The notes below the pieces were generated by a model. It did no database searches and was not told where the DNA came from. It was given only the letters and a program-made list of their open reading frames with translations. The translations under genes were made by a program, and so were the position numbers. From Arthrobacter sp. ok362 (GTDB taxonomy: Bacteria; Actinomycetota; Actinomycetes; Actinomycetales; Micrococcaceae), in NCBI RefSeq assembly GCF_900102785.1, contig NZ_FNGC01000016.1, positions 1 to 64,000 of the forward strand: a DNA stretch of 64,000 nucleotides, written 5' to 3'. Shown here piece by piece: positions 16,780-26,563 of the stretch. Positions within the stretch are counted from its first letter, which is position 1; the number at the start of each line of letters is the position of its first letter.

Positions 16780-17246
16780 CCGGGACTGTCTGAATAACGG
16801 TGGATCCGGGGTTGGCCTGACACGCCGGGCGGTGCCTGGCGGGGAGGACTGATCATGAGCGGAACCATGGATCGCATGGCGACTGAAGTGGATCAGCAAG
16901 AGTTAGCGCAGCAGCTCCTGGCCCAGGCCAGGGAGCAGGGCATCGAGCTGGTCGGCCCGGACGGGCTGTTGAACCGGTTGACGAAGAACGTCCTGGAGAC
17001 CGCGCTGGAAGCGGAGATGGACGAGCACCTCGGATACGGAAAACAGGACGTGTCCGGTCGTGGGAGCGGGAACTCGCGCAACGGCACCCGCGCCAAGACC
17101 GTCATGACAGAGATCGGGCCGGTGGAGATTGACGTGCCGCGGGACACCGGTGCGACGTTCGACCCGCAGACCGTGAAGGAACGGCAGCGCCGGCTGACGG
17201 GCGTGGACGAGATGGTGTTGTCGCTGAGCGCGAAGGGCCGAAGTGC
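16780..17246 (+). mobile_element. IS256-family transposase, 5' end fragment (copy 2)
   Basis: The element end (GGGACTGTCTGAATAACGG) starts near 16780. A transposase frame starts at 16855 (MSGTMDRMATEVDQQ) and runs about 130 residues through AKTVMTEIGPVEIDVPRD, TFDPQTVKERQRRL and DEMVLSLSAKG, all IS256 N-terminal signatures. At about 17246 it is joined abruptly to the truncated DUF5996 gene on the other strand, which gives a nonsense tail to 17280. The DDE domain is missing. It is longer than copy 1 at 862-1144 and otherwise nearly identical. Confidence 0.85.
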
Positions 17247-17692
17247 ACGGGGCTCACATTGCCCCGGAAGTAGGACCTGAACGCATTGAGCAGGCGGTCC
17301 GCTTGGATCAGTTGATGCCAGAACAGCCGGACGGCTTCGCTGTCATAAGAGGCATGCAGGTAGTCCTCGGCGAACGGTATGGTCGGTTCGACCTCGTTCG
17401 GCACCGCCCGGATGGCCGTCTCGATGCCGAGCCGGTTCATGGCATCGAAGGTCTCACCATGGAATTCGACCACCGGCTTCGGGCTGAGGTTAACGTTGGC
17501 GCTCATGCCGTTGCCGGTGCCTAGCCGCAGGACGTGCTCGGAGAATTCGAATTCCATGTCGAAGGCGTCATGGCGGTCGGGGATGGAAGACGTCGTCAAG
17601 CCGCGCGGGGTGAGGTACAGCGTCATCTGCCACCAGTGGTTCAGCATCGGAGTGTGCGCCATGCGGATCTTGCCGACAATCTGCGTCCACAT
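17247..17692 (-). pseudogene. DUF5996 family protein, N-terminal half only
   Basis: From an ATG near 17692 (MWTQIVGKIRMAHTPMLNHW) about 148 residues match the first half of the intact DUF5996 protein at 39786-40640 (RAVPNEVEPTIPFAEDYLHASYD, FRSYFRGNVSPVHF). The sequence then runs into IS256 DNA at 17246, and the C-terminal half is gone. The remaining piece is in frame and not otherwise damaged, so the truncation by the insertion-sequence rearrangement may be recent relative to other remnants. Function of the family is unknown. Confidence 0.8.
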
Positions 17693-17792
17693 GTGGAGGT
17701 GTCCCCGGAGTTGCGGCCACCCGTTATGAGCGCCAGAAACTTCAGACGCGTCCGTCGCACGTCCTTCACAGCTAGAGGCCGACTCGACGTCT

Positions 17793-18422
17793 TCAGTCCG
17801 GCCGTACCCGCTTGTTCCATCCGTGGAAGGGCGCCCAGCTGCCCGCATCCCATGCCTCACGTAGGCCGGGCGTGCTGAGGTCCCAGTCTGGCCGGATCTC
17901 CTTCGTCACTGCGCGCAGGTCACGGCGGAGGTCGTCGACGGAGGGACGCCCCCAGAACCAGTAGCCGTTGTAGATGCTGTGGATGACCAAGCCGGGCTTC
18001 AGAACGAGCGTGTGCGGGATCATCGGGTCGTGGTCCGGATCGGTGTATTCCTGGATGTCCAGATCCTGCTGCACGGTGCGGCCAGGATCAGAGAGGAACG
18101 GCCATTGCGCACCCACCGACGCACGGAATTCCTGGAGCACGTGGTGGTCATCGGTCGCAATGGTTGCCATCTGCGTGTAGGCCACAGCGACCTTAGGGTA
18201 GAACGCCGCAAGTTCAAGGTGGTGCTGATGCTCCTTAGGGCAGTAGTGTCCGCGCGACAGCATCAAGACCAGGGGGTCCTCCCCCTGCAACTCACTGAGC
18301 CTGCGGGGGATGTTCTCGTGATCAGGCAACTCGTAATCTGGGAAGATGCCGCCAGGTGCAATATCTGAGCGCACGATTCGGCCGCCTTTCACGTGCCGGT
18401 GAGCGGCGACGGTCCCTGCCAT
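17793..18422 (-). CDS. Redoxin-domain (AhpC/TSA-like) protein
   Basis: The protein has about 209 residues with a thioredoxin fold of the redoxin type: GGIFPDYELPDHE, the peroxidatic-type cysteine in LMLSRGHYCPKEHQHH, AVAYTQMATIATDD, then WPFLSDPGRTVQQDLDIQEYTD and PHTLVLKPGLVIHSIYNGYWFWGRP. Only one conserved cysteine is present, so a one-Cys mechanism or a non-peroxidase role is possible. The C-terminal PSVDDLRRDLRAVTKEIRPDWDLS is typical of the actinobacterial redoxin subgroup. The open frame extends far upstream, but those codons do not resemble protein, so I start at 18422; a GTG at 18392 is an alternative. The gene stands alone. Confidence 0.8.
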   Translation of the reverse strand: MAGTVAAHRHVKGGRIVRSDIAPGGIFPDYELPDHENIPRRLSELQGEDPLVLMLSRGHYCPKEHQHHLELAAFYPKVAVAYTQMATIATDDHHVLQEFRASVGAQWPFLSDPGRTVQQDLDIQEYTDPDHDPMIPHTLVLKPGLVIHSIYNGYWFWGRPSVDDLRRDLRAVTKEIRPDWDLSTPGLREAWDAGSWAPFHGWNKRVRPD

Positions 18423-18724
18423 CGACGTCGTTGCTGGCACCCAGTTGCGCTGTGGTGGCACCGCCGCTCCTGCGGGCGAGCCTACGCCGGCGCCGGGCAC
18501 CCAGCAAGGGGCCGGGATTGGACAGGGAGGGGCAGGCTCGCTTAGGGGGAGCGCCTCCCAGGGCGCGTTTTCCAGAGACGAGCGCCCCTGCTTGCCCCCC
18601 GCATTTCCCCGCCGTTCCAGCTTTTTGGGTGATTGATTTAGGTCTTGACTTTTGCACTGCAGCCGCGGTCGAGGAGCGGGCCGGGCCCCGTCAGCCAGCC
18701 CGGAAGTACAGGGATTCTGTACTG
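18423..18724. other. Gene-free interval upstream of redoxin gene
   Basis: About 300 bases of GC-rich DNA with no supportable gene. The redoxin promoter should lie here; I could not identify it. Confidence 0.35.
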
Positions 18725-18910
18725 TCAGTGCTGCGCTTTGCGCCGCTCCGCCTGCTGGATGGACCAGACTGCGTTGACCAGCCCCAATGTGGCTGAAGGT
18801 TTGCGGAAAGTTCCCCAGTTGCTCACCGTTCGAGGAATCGATTTCCTCACTGAGGAGACCCACATCGTTGACGTGGCTGCATGCCCGTTCGAATACCCCC
18901 CGTGCATGCC
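18725..18910 (-). pseudogene. GH15 glucoamylase-type hydrolase, C-terminal fragment
   Basis: On the minus strand about 60 residues match the end of glycoside hydrolase family 15 enzymes: ACSHVNDVGLLSEEIDSS, NGEQLGNFPQTFSHIG, then after a one-base insertion in a run of G, LVNAVWSIQQAERRKAQH and stop. The catalytic domain is missing. The frameshift position (GGG to GGGG near 18790) fits a homopolymer event. This explains otherwise unexplained coding-like sequence between the redoxin and VOC genes. Confidence 0.7.
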
Positions 18911-19203
18911 CGGGGCGATCTGCGTTGCTCGCCACAAGGGTTGGGCCCTGGCTCTCCCCCGCTGCATCCGACAAGGTAGGCTGCCCCCTTGACTTTCGTC
19001 CCGGATGAGGCCACTGTGGGGTCCCGAGGGCAGCGTCCTCGGCCGAAGATCGACCGGGGGGCGACAAGGAAAAGCGCATGGCGACCCCCGCCGCGTAAGC
19101 CCCGCAGCATTGGCCTGATGCCCGCCGCGCCGGCACGCCTTTCCCGGGTCGCCAGTGAGCCCGATGCCGCCCTTTCATGGCGCGCCCGACCGAGGAGGCC
19201 GGG

Positions 19204-19704
19204 ATGAGTACCGTCGACGAAAGCAAACAAAGTGCAGCAGCCAGCCCGCCGGTGAAGCCTGGGGAGTTCAGGCTCGAGGTCGTGGTCGTGCCCGTCTCGG
19301 ACGTCGACCGGGCCAAGCGGTTCTACGGCGGACTGGGCTGGCGGTTCGACGCCGAGGTCGCCGTGGAGGACGGCTACCGTCTCACGCAGTTCACGCCCCC
19401 GGGTTCCGGCTGCTCGATCATCTTCGGCGAGGGGGTCACCTCGGCGCCGCCGGGCTCGGCCCAGGGGCTGCACCTGGCGGTGTACGACATCGACGCTGCC
19501 CGGGCCGACCTGATCGCGCGCGGGGTCGAGGTCAGCGCAACCTTCCACGACGCCACGGGCATCTTCCACCACGCCGGGACCGAAGGGCGCCTGGACGGTC
19601 CGGCTCCCGGGAACAGGGACTACGGCTCGTTCGCCTCCTTCAGCGACCCGGACGGCAACGGCTGGATTCTTCAGGAGATTAAGACCCGGCTTCCGGGCCG
19701 CTGA
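19204..19704 (+). CDS. VOC (glyoxalase/dioxygenase superfamily) protein
   Basis: The 166-residue protein has a vicinal oxygen chelate fold of paired beta-alpha-beta-beta-beta units: VVVVPVSDVDRAKRFYGGLGWRFD (residues about 25-48), TPPGSGCSIIFGEG, HLAVYDIDAARADLIARGVEV, and FASFSDPDGNGWILQEI near the end. The PDGNGW segment and terminal Glu are typical of small actinobacterial VOC proteins. Substrate cannot be predicted; some relatives bind aromatic drugs or act as isomerases. It starts a three-gene operon with the 55-residue protein (12 bases downstream) and the FAD disulfide reductase. Confidence 0.88.
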   Translation: MSTVDESKQSAAASPPVKPGEFRLEVVVVPVSDVDRAKRFYGGLGWRFDAEVAVEDGYRLTQFTPPGSGCSIIFGEGVTSAPPGSAQGLHLAVYDIDAARADLIARGVEVSATFHDATGIFHHAGTEGRLDGPAPGNRDYGSFASFSDPDGNGWILQEIKTRLPGR

Positions 19705-19716
19705 AAGGAGAGGCTG

Positions 19717-21251
<1,535 letters not shown>

Positions 21252-21264
21252 GGGAAGGCGATCC

Positions 21265-21416
21265 GATGAGCACCGCAGCTGCCGCTTCGCCGGCCGCACG
21301 CGAGCCGGATTTTGCGGGGCACGCCGTGGTGGTGCTACGTGGCAGCGCCGGCGTCATCCTCGCCGGCCGTGATTCCGCGAAACTGGAGCACGCGGCCAAC
21401 GAGCTCCTGCGTTGGG
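21265..21416 (+). pseudogene. Short-chain dehydrogenase remnant with internal deletion
   Basis: From an ATG at 21265 the frame reads REPDFAGHAVVVLRGSAG, the dinucleotide-binding start of an SDR. It jumps straight to VILAGRDSAKLEHAANEL, the end of the second beta-alpha unit. The Gly-rich helix and about 15-20 residues between them are missing, as shown by comparison with the intact SDR at 24057 (VVVIGGSMGIG...VILTGRDP). After ANEL similarity ends. It sits right behind the reductase gene with AGGGAAGG upstream, so it was probably the next gene in that operon. Confidence 0.65.
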
Positions 21417-21431
21417 ATTTCCTCATCGGCG

Positions 21432-21740
21432 ATGAGCGGAGGCGTTTGGGATGCTGTGGAAGGCCGAACAGCAGAGTCACTGTCGGCGGCTGAATCCTCC
21501 TTCACCTGGCTTGGCCTCGAATCGGTGGCTCAAATCATTGCAGATGTTCGATCCGAGATCGATGTGGGTGCCGTGGACGACGACGAGAGGGCCGAGCAAC
21601 TCGAGCTGTCAGCCGACGAAAGGTACAACGCCATCATCCCCTCAGAGGCTGCCTTGGCATCTGGTCAAGTTGCGATCGGTGTCGTCGACCGGTGGCGATT
21701 CGAGCGCTTCCGGCGGGGAAATCGAGACGGGATGAATTGA
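21432..21740 (+). CDS. Hypothetical protein (about 102 aa)
   Basis: The frame from ATG 21432 gives an acidic, helical protein with coding-like composition: SFTWLGLESVAQIIADVRSEID, DDDERAEQLELSADERYNAIIPS, ALASGQVAIGVVDRWRFERFRRG. I do not recognise a family. Because it begins just where the SDR remnant ends, and the same open frame extends a little upstream, it may be the tail of a larger deleted gene rather than a complete one. Confidence 0.45.
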   Translation: MSGGVWDAVEGRTAESLSAAESSFTWLGLESVAQIIADVRSEIDVGAVDDDERAEQLELSADERYNAIIPSEAALASGQVAIGVVDRWRFERFRRGNRDGMN

Positions 21741-21827
21741 GCGTGTTGGGATGAGCGTTGCCACAGTCACTACTGGGCAGGCGCCAGATATCGCGGAGGC
21801 TGTGATCGGCGAGAAGGTGCCGAGCTG

Positions 21828-23606
21828 ATGGCCGCTACCGATCATCTTCGCGTCAGCGACAACGTCGGAAAGCTGTTGTCGCTCAACGTGGGAATGCCGA
21901 AAGACGTTGCTTGGAAGGGCAGGACAGTCCACACCGGCATCTACAAATACCCGGCGGACGGCCCCCGGTTCGTTCGACGACTCAATGTCGACGGCGACGG
22001 CCAAGGGGACCTCGGGGGCCACAGCGGTGAACAGCGCGCGGTGATGGTGTACCAGCAGGGGTCGTATGAACACTGGTCTGAACACCTCAACCGCAATGAC
22101 CTGGTGCCCGGTAACTTCGGCGAGAACTTCACCGTCGCGGGCCTCGCGGATGATGAGGTCTGCATCGGCGACCGGTATCGGATCGGTGACGCCGAGTTCG
22201 AGGTGACACAGCCACGGGTGACGTGTTACCGCGTCGGCCTGCGCCTGGGGGTGCCGCAGATGGCTTCGCTCCTCGTCTCTCACCGGCGACCCGGCTTCTA
22301 CCTGCGGGTGCTCACGGAAGGCACAGTGCAGGCCGGCGACCCGATCGTGAAAGTCGCCGACGGACGCCATCAGCTGGCCGTTGAAGCGATCGACGGCCTG
22401 CTCTATCTGCCGGACCGATCTCACGAACTCCTGAAGCTCGCGGTCGACATTCCGGCGCTGAGCCCCGGCTGGCAGCAGTCCTTCCACGAGCTGCTCGCCG
22501 CGGCGGACATGGGCCAGACCGGGCCGCAGGCCGAGGCGGGACGGGAACCCGGATGGAACGGGTTCCGGCCCTTTACCGTGACCAAGACCGTCCAGGTGAC
22601 ACCGTCCGTGCTCTCCCTCTATCTGAGCGACAGATCGGGCGCGGCCCTCCCGGCGACTAAGCCCGGCCAGTACCTGACGCTGCGGCTGCCGGTCGGCGGC
22701 ACGTCTGCAGTCCGCAGCTACTCGATCTCCGGCCGCCCGGACGACGCCACCTACCGGATCAGCGTGAAGCGGGAGGAGCACGGAATCGTTAGCCGGTACA
22801 TCCACGACACGGTCGCCGACGGAAGCGTCATCGACGTCGCGGCGCCCCGCGGTGAGTTCGTGCTCGACGACACCGACGAGCCGGTGCTGCTGCTTTCGGC
22901 GGGAATCGGGATCACCCCGGTGCTGTCGATGCTGGCCTCGCTGGCCTCCGCGCATCCGGATCGGCAGGTGTGGTGGCTCCATGTCGCCAGGGCCGAGGCG
23001 GACTACGGCCTTGCTTCCGAGGTTGAGCAGCTGCTCGGCCAGCTGCCGAACGCCCACTCCTTCCTCTGGTTCACCCGTTCGGCCCCGCCGCTCGAGGGGC
23101 CGGCACCCGGAACGATGTTCGGACGACTGGATGCGGACGGCTTGCGCGCGCTCGGCTTCGACGTGGCGTCGAGCGCCTACGTCTGCGGCCCGACGGGATT
23201 CATCGAAGGGATGACCGAGGCGTTGAAGGCCATCGGCATCGCTCCGGGACGCATCCACTCCGAGCTCTTCAGCGCGCTGGCGTCGCTGAATCCCGGTGTC
23301 GTGGCGATGACGACGGCCGCGCCGCACCCGCCGGTGGGAACCGCGGGTACCGGGCCGGCCGTGACCTTCGTCCGGAGCGGTCTCACGGTGAACTGGTCGG
23401 ACCGGTACGGGTCGCTGCTCGACCTGGCCGAGGCCTGCGACGTGTCGACGCGATGGTCGTGCCGCACTGGCGTGTGCCACACCTGCATTACCGGACTGCT
23501 CAGCGGTGCGGTCGACTACTCGCCCGAGCCGCTGGAGCGACCGGAGGCGTCGCAAACTTTGCTGTGCTGTGCTCAACCGACCGCCGAAACTGTCTTGGAC
23601 GCCTGA
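21828..23606 (+). CDS. MOSC domain-FAD/NAD reductase-2Fe-2S ferredoxin fusion protein
   Basis: The 592-residue fusion has an N-terminal MOSC domain at about residues 35-190 (GDLGGHSGEQRAVMVYQQGSYEHW, PGNFGENFTVAGL, FEVTQPRVTCYRVGLRLG). A ferredoxin-NADP reductase-type FAD domain follows at about 245-350 (GQYLTLRLPV, RSYSISGRPDD) with an NAD(P) domain at about 350-480 (LLLSAGIGITPVLSMLASL, YVCGPTGFIEGM). The C-terminal plant-type 2Fe-2S domain has C-x5-C-x2-C at WSCRTGVCHTCITG and the last Cys in LLCCAQP. MOSC domains handle sulfur carried by the molybdenum cofactor, so the fusion may deliver electrons to an N-hydroxylated or Mo-dependent substrate reaction like YiiM/mARC-type chemistry. The gene is intact amid debris. 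Confidence 0.9.
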   Translation: MAATDHLRVSDNVGKLLSLNVGMPKDVAWKGRTVHTGIYKYPADGPRFVRRLNVDGDGQGDLGGHSGEQRAVMVYQQGSYEHWSEHLNRNDLVPGNFGENFTVAGLADDEVCIGDRYRIGDAEFEVTQPRVTCYRVGLRLGVPQMASLLVSHRRPGFYLRVLTEGTVQAGDPIVKVADGRHQLAVEAIDGLLYLPDRSHELLKLAVDIPALSPGWQQSFHELLAAADMGQTGPQAEAGREPGWNGFRPFTVTKTVQVTPSVLSLYLSDRSGAALPATKPGQYLTLRLPVGGTSAVRSYSISGRPDDATYRISVKREEHGIVSRYIHDTVADGSVIDVAAPRGEFVLDDTDEPVLLLSAGIGITPVLSMLASLASAHPDRQVWWLHVARAEADYGLASEVEQLLGQLPNAHSFLWFTRSAPPLEGPAPGTMFGRLDADGLRALGFDVASSAYVCGPTGFIEGMTEALKAIGIAPGRIHSELFSALASLNPGVVAMTTAAPHPPVGTAGTGPAVTFVRSGLTVNWSDRYGSLLDLAEACDVSTRWSCRTGVCHTCITGLLSGAVDYSPEPLERPEASQTLLCCAQPTAETVLDA

Positions 23607-23780
23607 CCCGCGAGGAGTTCGCGTACCTGGGGCACGACTCCGTTTCCATAGAGCCGGATGTTCGTCAGCAGCGCGTCGTCGGACAGACCGCCCATCGCGT
23701 ACTTCAGGTCGAACCGGTTGGCCCGACCGTCGTCATGCTCCTGGCGATCTTGGTCGCCTCGGTGCCACCCAGCAGAGCAT
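23573..23780 (-). pseudogene. Luciferase-like (LLM) flavin oxidoreductase, C-terminal fragment
   Basis: The minus strand carries TEATKIAR, then after a frameshift RANRFDLKYAMGGLSDDALL, TNIRLYGNGVVPQVRELL and a stop at 23573. This is the usual end of LLM-class flavin-dependent oxidoreductases. The 3' end overlaps the last codons of the convergent MOSC-reductase gene. Only about 65 residues survive. Confidence 0.65.
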
Positions 23781-23932
23781 TCCTCAAACTACGTGTTGAC
23801 GCTCACCGCGGGCAAGTGGCAAAATCTTCCCTGTCCGAGCGGCTAGCGGTCCCGCGAGACTGCACTCACTAGGACGGCATTCCTCCGGAACGCGCGGGGA
23901 TGCAAAGATGCAGAGAACCAGTGAGTGGACCG

Positions 23933-24045
23933 ATGCCACCGGATACCAGCTATGTGCAGGCGATCCTTCCCGGTGCCCTGCTTTGGGGGCTCGGAGCCGG
24001 CCTGCTGGTGACACCTCCGACAGCCGCTGTGCGCCGTCCCGTTTC
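23933..24045 (+). pseudogene. MFS (DHA2-type) transporter fragment
   Basis: About 37 residues, PPDTSYVQAILPGALLWGLGAGLLVTPPTAAV, match the periplasmic loop and following helix (the GxGxxxTP..AAV segment) of 14-helix MFS exporters. It has no start, no end and no other part of the gene, so it is a remnant between the LLM fragment and the SDR gene. Confidence 0.55.
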
Positions 24046-24056
24046 GCAGGGAGTGA

Positions 24057-24821
24057 ATGACCGTGTTCATCAACGAAGAGACCCGGCGCTCATCCGGACC
24101 GCTCACAGGACAGACTGTCGTCGTGATCGGCGGCAGCATGGGGATCGGCCGTGCGACTGCCTTCGAGGCCCGCGCGCAGGGGGCCGATGTCATTCTCACC
24201 GGCCGCGATCCTAATCACTTGCGACTGGCCGCGCAGGAGGTCGGCGCGCTCAGCACGGCTGCCTTCGACGCCACGGAACACGAGCGCCTCGAACGGTTCT
24301 TCGAGGAGCTCCCCCAACCGATCGACCATGTGCTCGTCACCGCTGGTGGGTCCTACTACGCCCGTGTGCCCGATATGGATTTGGCACGCGTCCGCAGCGC
24401 GCTCGAAGAGCACCTCCTCCTCACCCTGAACGTCGCCCGATCGGCCATCGGCACCGTGCGCCCAGGCGGCACGCTGATCTTCATCACCGGCACCGGCGCA
24501 CGCCGCCCCGGCCCCGGCCTGGCCGTCGCGGGCGTTTTCGCGGCGGCCCTGCCGGCTCTGGTCGCGAATCTCGCCTTGGAGCTGGCGCCCATCCGAGTGA
24601 ACCTGCTCGCGGCAGGCTTCGTCGACACGCCTCTGTCGGCGTCACTGCTCGGCGACGATCTCGACGCCCGTCGCAGCGAGCTTGGCAGAACCCTGCCCAT
24701 CCGGAGGGTTGTGGAACCGGAGGACGTGGCAGCGCTCGCTGTTCACATCATGACCAACTCGGCACTGACGGGTGCGACCTTCGACGTCGATGGCGGCGAG
24801 CAAGTCCTTGGGAGGCAGTGA
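24057..24821 (+). CDS. SDR family oxidoreductase
   Basis: The 254-residue short-chain dehydrogenase has the NAD(P) motif VVVIGGSMGIGRATAFEA (TGxxxGxG type), VILTGRD at the end of the second strand, LVTAGGSYY in place of NNAG, and IRVNLLAAGFVDTPL plus GATFDVDGGEQ at the C-terminus. The canonical Ser...Tyr-x-x-x-Lys triad is not visible; the segment after strand 5 reads TGTGARRPGPGLAVAGVF, as in a divergent SDR branch lacking the active-site tyrosine. Catalysis may therefore be altered. An ATG at 24057 follows AGGGAGTG. It is similar to the deleted SDR at 21265. Confidence 0.85.
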   Translation: MTVFINEETRRSSGPLTGQTVVVIGGSMGIGRATAFEARAQGADVILTGRDPNHLRLAAQEVGALSTAAFDATEHERLERFFEELPQPIDHVLVTAGGSYYARVPDMDLARVRSALEEHLLLTLNVARSAIGTVRPGGTLIFITGTGARRPGPGLAVAGVFAAALPALVANLALELAPIRVNLLAAGFVDTPLSASLLGDDLDARRSELGRTLPIRRVVEPEDVAALAVHIMTNSALTGATFDVDGGEQVLGRQ

Positions 24822-24866
24822 GGAAGCAGGGTGGGTCCACGACACTTCCCTGTACGGCGACGCTGA

Positions 24867-25565
24867 TCAGTTGCCGTCGAAGACAGCCTCTGGGCTCCAC
24901 TCCGATGCCGGCTGAGAGTGAAGCCGCCAGTAGGCTTCGGCGATCAGTTCCGGCGCGAACGCTGTTCCATCCGCGATGTCTCCGGCGATGGTGACCCCGG
25001 TGACGTGCACGTTCTGCCGGGCCAGCTCGTCGTGCAACAAATGGGTCACCGCGCGCAGGGCGGTCTTTCCGATCGAGAGGGTCGCATGCTCGGGCTGCGG
25101 GTCGTGGCTGAGCCAGCTGTTCGTCGTCAGGAACGTGCCGGTGCGGGCCTGTGCCATCGCCGGCGTGAGAACCTGCGCAGCAGTGATGGCGCCGAGCACG
25201 TCGACGTTGTACGCGGTCATCAGATACTCGGCGTCCGTGGCCAGGATACTGTCTCTTGCGATCAGGGCAGCGTTGTAGACCACGATTCCTGGGGCGTCGA
25301 TCTGTGCGATGGCTTGCAGCCGTAGACGGAACGACTCCTGGTCGGCGGCGTCGGCGAGCACGGTGTCGACGTTGGCGCCGGAAGCGCGCAATTCGTCGGC
25401 GAGAGCGGCAAGGGACTCCTCATGGCGCGCGACGAGCGTGATTCGGAACCCTCCTCTGGCATAGCGACGGGCCACAGCGGCCCCGAGGCCCGGTCCGGCT
25501 CCGATGATCAGGACGTGCTTCGGGTCGATTGCGGCCGCATTACTCGTCCCTCCGGTCGGAATCAT
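24867..25565 (-). CDS. SDR family oxidoreductase
   Basis: The protein has about 232 residues. The dinucleotide site is VLIIGAGPGLGAAVARRYARGGF, followed by ITLVARHEESL, VLADAADQESF, IVVYNAAL (NNAG equivalent) and GTFLTTNSWLSH with a Ser. The next segment PEHATLSIGKTALRAVTHLL carries Lys but has Ser in place of the usual Tyr. I start at 25565 (MIPTGG), where the ATG overlaps the stop of the NTF2-like gene by four bases (ATGA); an ATG at 25616 lies inside that gene. The two genes therefore form an operon. Confidence 0.82.
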   Translation of the reverse strand: MIPTGGTSNAAAIDPKHVLIIGAGPGLGAAVARRYARGGFRITLVARHEESLAALADELRASGANVDTVLADAADQESFRLRLQAIAQIDAPGIVVYNAALIARDSILATDAEYLMTAYNVDVLGAITAAQVLTPAMAQARTGTFLTTNSWLSHDPQPEHATLSIGKTALRAVTHLLHDELARQNVHVTGVTIAGDIADGTAFAPELIAEAYWRLHSQPASEWSPEAVFDGN

Positions 25566-25957
25566 GCCCTTTCGATCTGCCGGCCCGGCATCGGCTCTGC
25601 GATTGCTATCCGCCATGCGGGGGCGCCAAAGGTGTCGGCGAAGTACTGCGTCTCATGCACTACCTTCTCTTGAGCGAATTGCATGACGGACACCGAGTAT
25701 GTCGGCACGCCGTCATACGTGATGATGCACTCGCTCACCCACAGATTCCCGCTTCCGGCGATCCGCAGTACCGTGAAATGCCTCTCGGCAGGGTGTCCAC
25801 CACGTTGCGCCGCAATTGTCGTTCGACCTCGAAAGCGTTCACCCGACTGGGGATAGTCGAGGATCGCGTCGTCGGAATAGATAGCGTGTTCGGCTTCGCT
25901 ATCCCCGCTTTCCGATGTGCGCCAGTGTGCCTCGAGTGCCGCCCTGGTCGGATCCAT
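25562..25957 (-). CDS. SnoaL/NTF2-like protein
   Basis: The 131-residue protein has a cone-shaped alpha+beta barrel signature: MDPTRAALEAHWRTSESGD, AIYSDDAILDYPQSGERFRGR, RIAGSGNLWVSECIITYDG, YSVSVMQFAQEKVVHETQYFADTF and APAWRIAIAEPM. Members act as small isomerases, hydrolases or binding proteins in secondary metabolism and detoxification. It is the first gene of the two-gene unit with the SDR, translationally coupled by ATGA. Confidence 0.85.
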   Translation of the reverse strand: MDPTRAALEAHWRTSESGDSEAEHAIYSDDAILDYPQSGERFRGRTTIAAQRGGHPAERHFTVLRIAGSGNLWVSECIITYDGVPTYSVSVMQFAQEKVVHETQYFADTFGAPAWRIAIAEPMPGRQIERA

Positions 25958-26563
25958 CGTGTTGTCCTTTCCGTGGGTGAAGCCGTCGATTCAGGTCGCC
26001 GTCCGGCGGTCTGCTTGTGGTCCAGTTTGAGTGCTGGCAGTTCCTCTCGCAATCCACTTTCAGCCCGCCCTGGTCGATCTGAGAGGTCGCGTGCGCGGCC
26101 AATGCGGCCGGGGTGCGCATGCCGAGAGTGCTTTGGGGTCGGCGAGTGTCTCACGCTCACTCCTCGACCGCCACTGCCGGTTGTCGGATCCAACCATCGT
26201 CGGGCAGCGAACTCCGACCTTCGATGCCGATGGCGCCCAGCACCTCCTTGCGGAGCGATGAGGACGCGGGGTCCTACGCACGACTGAGCAGGATGAGGCT
26301 CGATTCCGGCTACAGCGGCTTCTCGGCCGGCCGATGCAAGGTCGGCGAGGAACGCACGCGCGTTCAAAACTCTCGGTGTGAGGCCACGGAGAGAGTCGGG
26401 CCCGAACGCTCAATGAGGCGGCTGGCAGCGAAGCGTGAGAAAAAGACCTAAGAGCGAACAAGAGGTGTAACGCAGAACTCGCGTCCCTTCGGCCTCGGTG
26501 GTTTCACTGTGAAGAGATCGGAACATTTTCTGTGGCAGGGCCCCGGACCGGAGGTCATTTATT
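25958..26563. other. Interval of about 600 bases without a supportable gene
   Basis: Several long open frames occur on both strands because of the base composition, but none has a domain I recognise or a ribosome site. A minus-strand stretch near 26210-26290 reads SSLRKEVLGAIGIEGRSSLP, and one near 25990-26120 reads TPAALAAHATSQIDQGGLKV; these look mildly coding and may be more remnants. Confidence 0.4.

Noticed and set aside
21750..21824. A 24-residue frame (MSVATVTTGQAP...) before the MOSC gene
   Set aside because: Has a plausible start, but too short to support as a gene and probably a leftover of a deleted one.
21642..23576. A 644-codon open frame antisense to the MOSC-reductase gene
   Set aside because: Arg/His/Gly-rich translation with no domain; it is the complement of a strongly coding GC-rich gene.
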